DNA from: Brevipalpus yothersi
Lineage: Eukaryota; Arthropoda; Arachnida; Trombidiformes; Tenuipalpidae
Length of the DNA stretch: 64,000 nt
NCBI GenBank assembly: GCA_003956705.1
Contig: QZCP01000003.1
Location: forward strand, 62,001 to 126,000
Reading direction: 5' to 3'
A program made the translations under genes and the position numbers. Below, one piece after another: positions 60,203 to 64,000 of this stretch. Under the pieces are notes generated by a model. It saw only the letters and a list, made by a program, of their open reading frames with translations. It was not told the origin of the DNA and searched no databases. How positions within the stretch are numbered: position 1 is the stretch's first letter; each line of letters opens with the position of its first letter.

Positions 60203-62356
60203 NNNNNNNNNNNNNNNNNNNNNNNNNNNNNNNNNNNNNNNNNNNNNNNNNNNNNNNNNNNNNNNNNNNNNNNNNNNNNNNNNNNNNNNNNNNNNNNNNN
60301 NNNNNNNNNNNNNNNNNNNNNNNNNNNNNNNNNNNNNNNNNNNNNNNNNNNNNNNNNNNNNNNNNNNNNNNNNNNNNNNNNNNNNNNNNNNNNNNNNNNN
60401 NNNNNNNNNNNNNNNNNNNNNNNNNNNNNNNNNNNNNNNNNNNNNNNNNNNNNNNNNNNNNNNNNNNNNNNNNNNNNNNNNNNNNNNNNNNNNNNNNNNN
60501 NNTTCATCTCTTCATCTCTTTTCTCTCCTCTCTTCTCAGCACATCAGCCCGTTGATACCGGTTTTTTTGGAATCTTTCTCTCCTCTTTCCCTTTCAAACA
60601 TACTACTGACCTCCTAAGCCCACCATGTTTAGAAACGAGTTCTGTTTCAGCAGGATGCTGATTCGCTCTTGTCAGAATTCAGTATTTCTGCTACGCTTTA
60701 ACATCTCCATGATGATGATACATGTTTGAATAGAATACATACATGTAGTATATGCATATATACATATTTTTTTATCATCATCATTTTTTGGATGCTACTT
60801 TCGGACCATGAGAGAGAGAGAGAGTGTGTGTGGGAATAAGTGGGCCAAAGGAGTATTTGACAATAGTTGATTATTAATTTTGAGTAAACATTCACTTTCT
60901 CTCTCTCTCTCATAAACTAAGAAAAGTATCTAATCTGGTTTCATTTTGTGCCAGCCACATTCATACTCATTTACGTATTCTGATTGCTGAACTATTCTTG
61001 AGAGGAATAGACTTTTATCACTTATGCAGTCAACATTCAATATTGAACTCCGTTCTTCTTCACCCTTTTCCCACTTTTCTCTTCAAATTTCAATTCAAAT
61101 GCTAATGAGATTCTCCTTTTATTCTTCTTTTGCATATGATGAACTATTTGGCCATTCTTCCTCACCCTCTAACTGAATCAACACCCACAATACCCAAAAT
61201 AATCTCACAAATCGCTTTCGATACATTGCATCATCGGAAAAAAAACATCATAATTTTGCAAAACATCAATGTTCTCAATGTTGTCTTCGTGGCAATGATC
61301 TGATGTTGATCAATTTCAAACACTGGACATCAATTACATTGAACAGTTGTTGATGCAAAAATGCCATTCATTATTAGTGTTGACCACTTGTTCTTACCAA
61401 ATATTGAAAGAGACCAACAGTCCATCCAATAACAATGCTTTCACAACAAAATTAAATGGCTCTGGCAGCTTGAATGGTAAATCAAATCATATTACCAATG
61501 GTGATGGTAAATATGAAGATGAAGATTTTGCAGATGATGAGGAAGATGATGAAAGACTGTATGAAGAACGTGAAGAAGAAATACAACGTAAAATTCGACT
61601 TTCAATGGATAAATTGATCAACGGAAGTTCAGGTAAGCTCAATAATGATAATAAAGAAGCGAGAAAACTTTTTTTACCTCTTCACATTCTACCTTAAATT
61701 AGATTGCCATAAAAGTCTTTCACACACCATCTTCATAAACATATTCTTTAACCACGACCTTAATCACACTCTTTTCATTCTTCTCTCTCTCTCTCTTCTT
61801 CTATTTTAAATCAATCAATTGTTTTCATCAATGCTACTATTTTCATCAATCCTCTTCTCTCTCTCAACACCATCATCATCAACAACAATAACGTTCAACA
61901 TGATCATTCCTCACATTTATCTTAATTTTGGAATCGAAAAAAAAATGAACAGATAAAAATCGACGTCGAGGCTCTAATACTGATGAAGATTATGGTTCAC
62001 CAACATCGGATAGTTTGGAAAAGGATTATCATCGTTTGATAGATTGTTTATGTGAAGTTAAATCGTATTTAAAGACAATTAATTTAAAGATGGAGGAATA
62101 CGTTCTACTCAAAGTAATCGTTATGACACTACTGTCCTGTGAGAAGCGGGCAGAGTTGATCAAAGAACGTGATTCTGCAAGTTTGGAGATAATCGATAAA
62201 ATTAATTGTAAATATCTACATGTTTTGAGATGCTATTCGAAGCCTTCACGTTATGATCATATATTAGATTCCATACCGTTGATTGAAAAATGTGCAACCA
62301 CATGGAGCTTTTTGAGTTCAAGAACGATCTGCGGATCCATTTTGATTCATGAATGA
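52547..62356 (+). CDS. Hr4: nuclear receptor DHR4 / GCNF (NR6A1) orthologue
   Basis: Five coding exons (52547-53222, 55366-56895, 57264-57964, 61347-61632, 61953-62356; phases 1,1,0,1) give 1198 aa. The N-terminus MSLFQDLKLKRRK resembles insect HR4. Ser/Asn/His-rich sequence follows. The DNA-binding domain begins at C458 (CMICDDKATGLHYG) and has P-box CEGCKGFFKR, a second zinc module ending QYCRFQKC, and the C-terminal extension MPGGRNSGAVYNLYKVKYKK, all diagnostic of the HR4/GCNF group. Exon 3 has an acidic hinge and LBD helix 3 (KLVEWTKKLPFYD). Exon 4 has helices 4-5 (CHSLLVLTTCSYQIL) and an acidic insert, and exon 5 has helices 7-10. The chain ends soon after SILIHE with no AF-2 helix visible. 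In insects HR4 is ecdysone-induced and acts mainly as a repressor in moulting and growth timing. Intron lengths are about 2.1, 0.37, 3.4 and 0.32 kb. Intron 3 contains an assembly gap. Confidence 0.92.
54551..54576. repeat. (GA)n microsatellite in Hr4 intron 1
   Basis: About 13 GA units. The 2.1-kb intron otherwise shows no gene. Confidence 0.9.
59108..59120. promoter_or_regulatory. ecdysone-response-element-like palindrome 3 (perfect IR-1 core)
   Basis: CGGTCATTGACCT contains a perfect inverted repeat GGTCA-T-TGACC and matches RGKTCANTGAMCY at 12 of 13 positions. It sits in Hr4 intron 3. Confidence 0.35.
60147..60202. repeat. (CT)n tract running into an assembly gap
   Basis: At least 28 CT units stop at the first N, so the true length is unknown. 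Confidence 0.95.
60203..60502. other. assembly gap (300 N)
   Basis: Exactly 300 N inside Hr4 intron 3. It is flanked on the left by a (CT)n tract, so the assembly probably broke on the repeat. 300 is likely a scaffolding placeholder or estimate. Confidence 0.98.
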
Positions 62357-64000
62357 TGTTGATGATACAACTTTTGATTCAGTTTTTGGTCCAACTGAAA
62401 TCTGTTCTCTATCTCTCTTTTCTCTCACATCATCAACTGCACACTAAAGAAAGAGAATGAGAAAGATGAAGGGAGAGAATATATTTGCTGGTCAACTAAT
62501 TCTCTCTCTCTCCCCCTGATTGAATCAAAGGCATGCCTTAATAATCAAAGAATTAAGCATTACAGGATGAAAAGAAAGATGCATCTCGAAAATTGTGTCT
62601 TCCCCAAGACTGATGATGAAGACTGAGGATGAATGTCACCAAAAGTTACTTGTAACTTCTCAGTGCTCAAAAATTTTGGTGACTGTGAACACACTTCAGA
62701 ACATTTGATACTGAGTAACGGTGAATTTGCCTTCGATTATGGTGATCAGTACAATATACCAGAAGGTATCTCAATTTCACCTGTAACCAACTCAATCTCT
62801 ACACACACACACATGCCAGCACACACACACTTTTACCACCACATTCAGAATTTTTCATCTCTTATACTTTTCTTTCTCTTTCTTGTTCATACTCTCTCTC
62901 CCTCTCTATCAAGAAAAATTTATCCATCTCATTCTGAATCATCTTCATCTTTTTTTGATTGAATGCGTGTGTGTGTGTGTGTGTGAGTGTATGTGGATGT
63001 GGATGTGGATGTGGATGTGTATATGAACTCAGTGATTACAATCTGAGCCCGCCTTGATCATGATAAACCATCTTTGGAAAGCGACTGGAACACGGTGAAT
63101 ATCCTCTTTCTATCTCACATTCTACCGGTTATTGTTTTAATATCATCATCGTCTGGTCGTATTCAACGGATGATCCTTCACAATACATACATACACACGA
63201 GTAAGCCCAGCGATTGAGGACACATACACACACATAAAAAACGACCAACGCATACTATACACACTACTACTATGGGTGGAAGAGTTAGCCTCGCTGTTCA
63301 GGGCCACAAAAGTCATCATCCGAAAAAATTTTGGAAACTTCGTTACAAGAGATAGGCCCAACGATATATACACACACACACCTGAACTTTCCTAACCACA
63401 AGGCCTCGATGAACATGGTTCGAGAGATGTTCGTTCTTCTCTCTTTCTCATCCATTTGAGTTAACGTTTAGTTACTCAAATCATGTACCCCTGTAACATC
63501 TAGTGAATTTTTGACATGTTTTTTGATCCATCATCAAAAAAGATTCTTGTCTGTTTCTTCTCTCTCTCTCATCGATTTTTTATTCATCTCTCCCTCTATT
63601 TCTCCCTTTATCCCACATTCTATCTGAATTCTACCAATCAATTGTTTTCTTGTTTTTTGATGACATAAAAGAACCGAATATTCATGCCCGAAAGGGAAGA
63701 GGAAAAATTAATTTCATCGTTTGTTATTCACCGTAAATAATAAAAATGAGTTAGACGGAAGACTATAAGTATCATTTTCTCTCTCTCTCTCTCTCTCTCT
63801 TCAAAATTCACTTTCTCATTCTAACTTGTGAATGTTTTTTTACACGCTTCCGGAAGATACTTCTTAAGCCCATTTCAAGCACTTTTCGCTACTCTTTGTT
63901 TACTTTTCGTTTTTTTCCAAGCCAATCGAATCAGTCTTATGTGTGTGCTTCAAAAAATGAATAGATCAAGTCGAACATCAATGCAAACGTTTGTGGGAGA
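62357..64000. other. 3' flank of Hr4, possible unassigned exons
   Basis: It contains a possible exon at 62664-62765 (AG and GT bounded, open in one frame only, with ILSNGEFAFDYGDQYNIPE) and a weaker one at 63048-63094. (GT)n and GGATGT repeats lie near 62967-63020, CA/TA compound repeats at 63365-63381 and a (CT)n at 63776-63800. No complete gene can be defined. Confidence 0.4.

Noticed and set aside
59981..60661. 226-codon plus-strand open frame
   Set aside because: Its centre is the 300-N gap and a CT tract. The frame is open only because N has no stops.
1..64000. CRISPR arrays, prokaryotic operons, insertion sequences
   Set aside because: The gene structure is eukaryotic with spliceosomal introns. 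No spaced direct-repeat array or transposase was found.

Overview
This is a eukaryotic, AT-rich window from an arthropod. It is most likely a chelicerate and probably a mite. The basis is a DHR4/GCNF-type nuclear receptor with an arthropod-like N-terminus, short introns (often 50-350 bp), intronless ionotropic-receptor-like genes in tandem, an astacin, and proteins full of Ser/Asn/Gln/His runs. The species cannot be fixed from the sequence alone.

Region 1 (1-14.4 kb) is a tandem array of six intronless, minus-strand ionotropic-receptor-like (iGluR-fold) loci embedded in duplicated non-coding DNA. Three look intact (5534-6772, 9531-10775, 12291-13568). One has a 4-bp deletion (310-1541), one has a single in-frame stop (3202-4440), and one is a decayed fragment (8640-8952). 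A copied 3' end of the neighbouring TGF-beta/BMP type I receptor gene sits inside the array (11491-11958).

Region 2 (14.5-36 kb) is gene-dense and mostly housekeeping. In order it holds a divergent type I TGF-beta-family receptor kinase (-), bystin (+), a TSSK-like kinase (-), chaperonin CCT7/eta (-), a two-pore-domain K+ channel with an unusually long middle loop (-), a short ubinuclein of the HIRA histone-chaperone pathway (+), an ERI1/ERI3-type exonuclease (-), a secreted astacin-like protein that has lost catalytic residues (+), and spermidine synthase (-). Exon boundaries were placed by hand from GT/AG sites and reading phase, and every multi-exon model keeps an open frame of whole codons.

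Region 3 (35.6-64 kb) is the locus of one nuclear receptor, the DHR4/NR6A1 orthologue: five coding exons from 52547 to 62356, about 1198 aa. It is preceded by a 17-kb gene desert shared with the divergently transcribed spermidine synthase gene. The desert and the Hr4 introns are packed with (CT)n/(GA)n tracts, some forming inverted pairs, plus CA/TA microsatellites. A cluster of GGCC-core words and three near-consensus ecdysone-response-element-like palindromes also lie there. A 300-N assembly gap falls in a CT tract in the third Hr4 intron.

The points most worth a second look are the pseudoprotease astacin, the IR array with a possible stop-codon readthrough gene, the captured receptor-kinase tail, and the unexplained regulatory architecture around Hr4.
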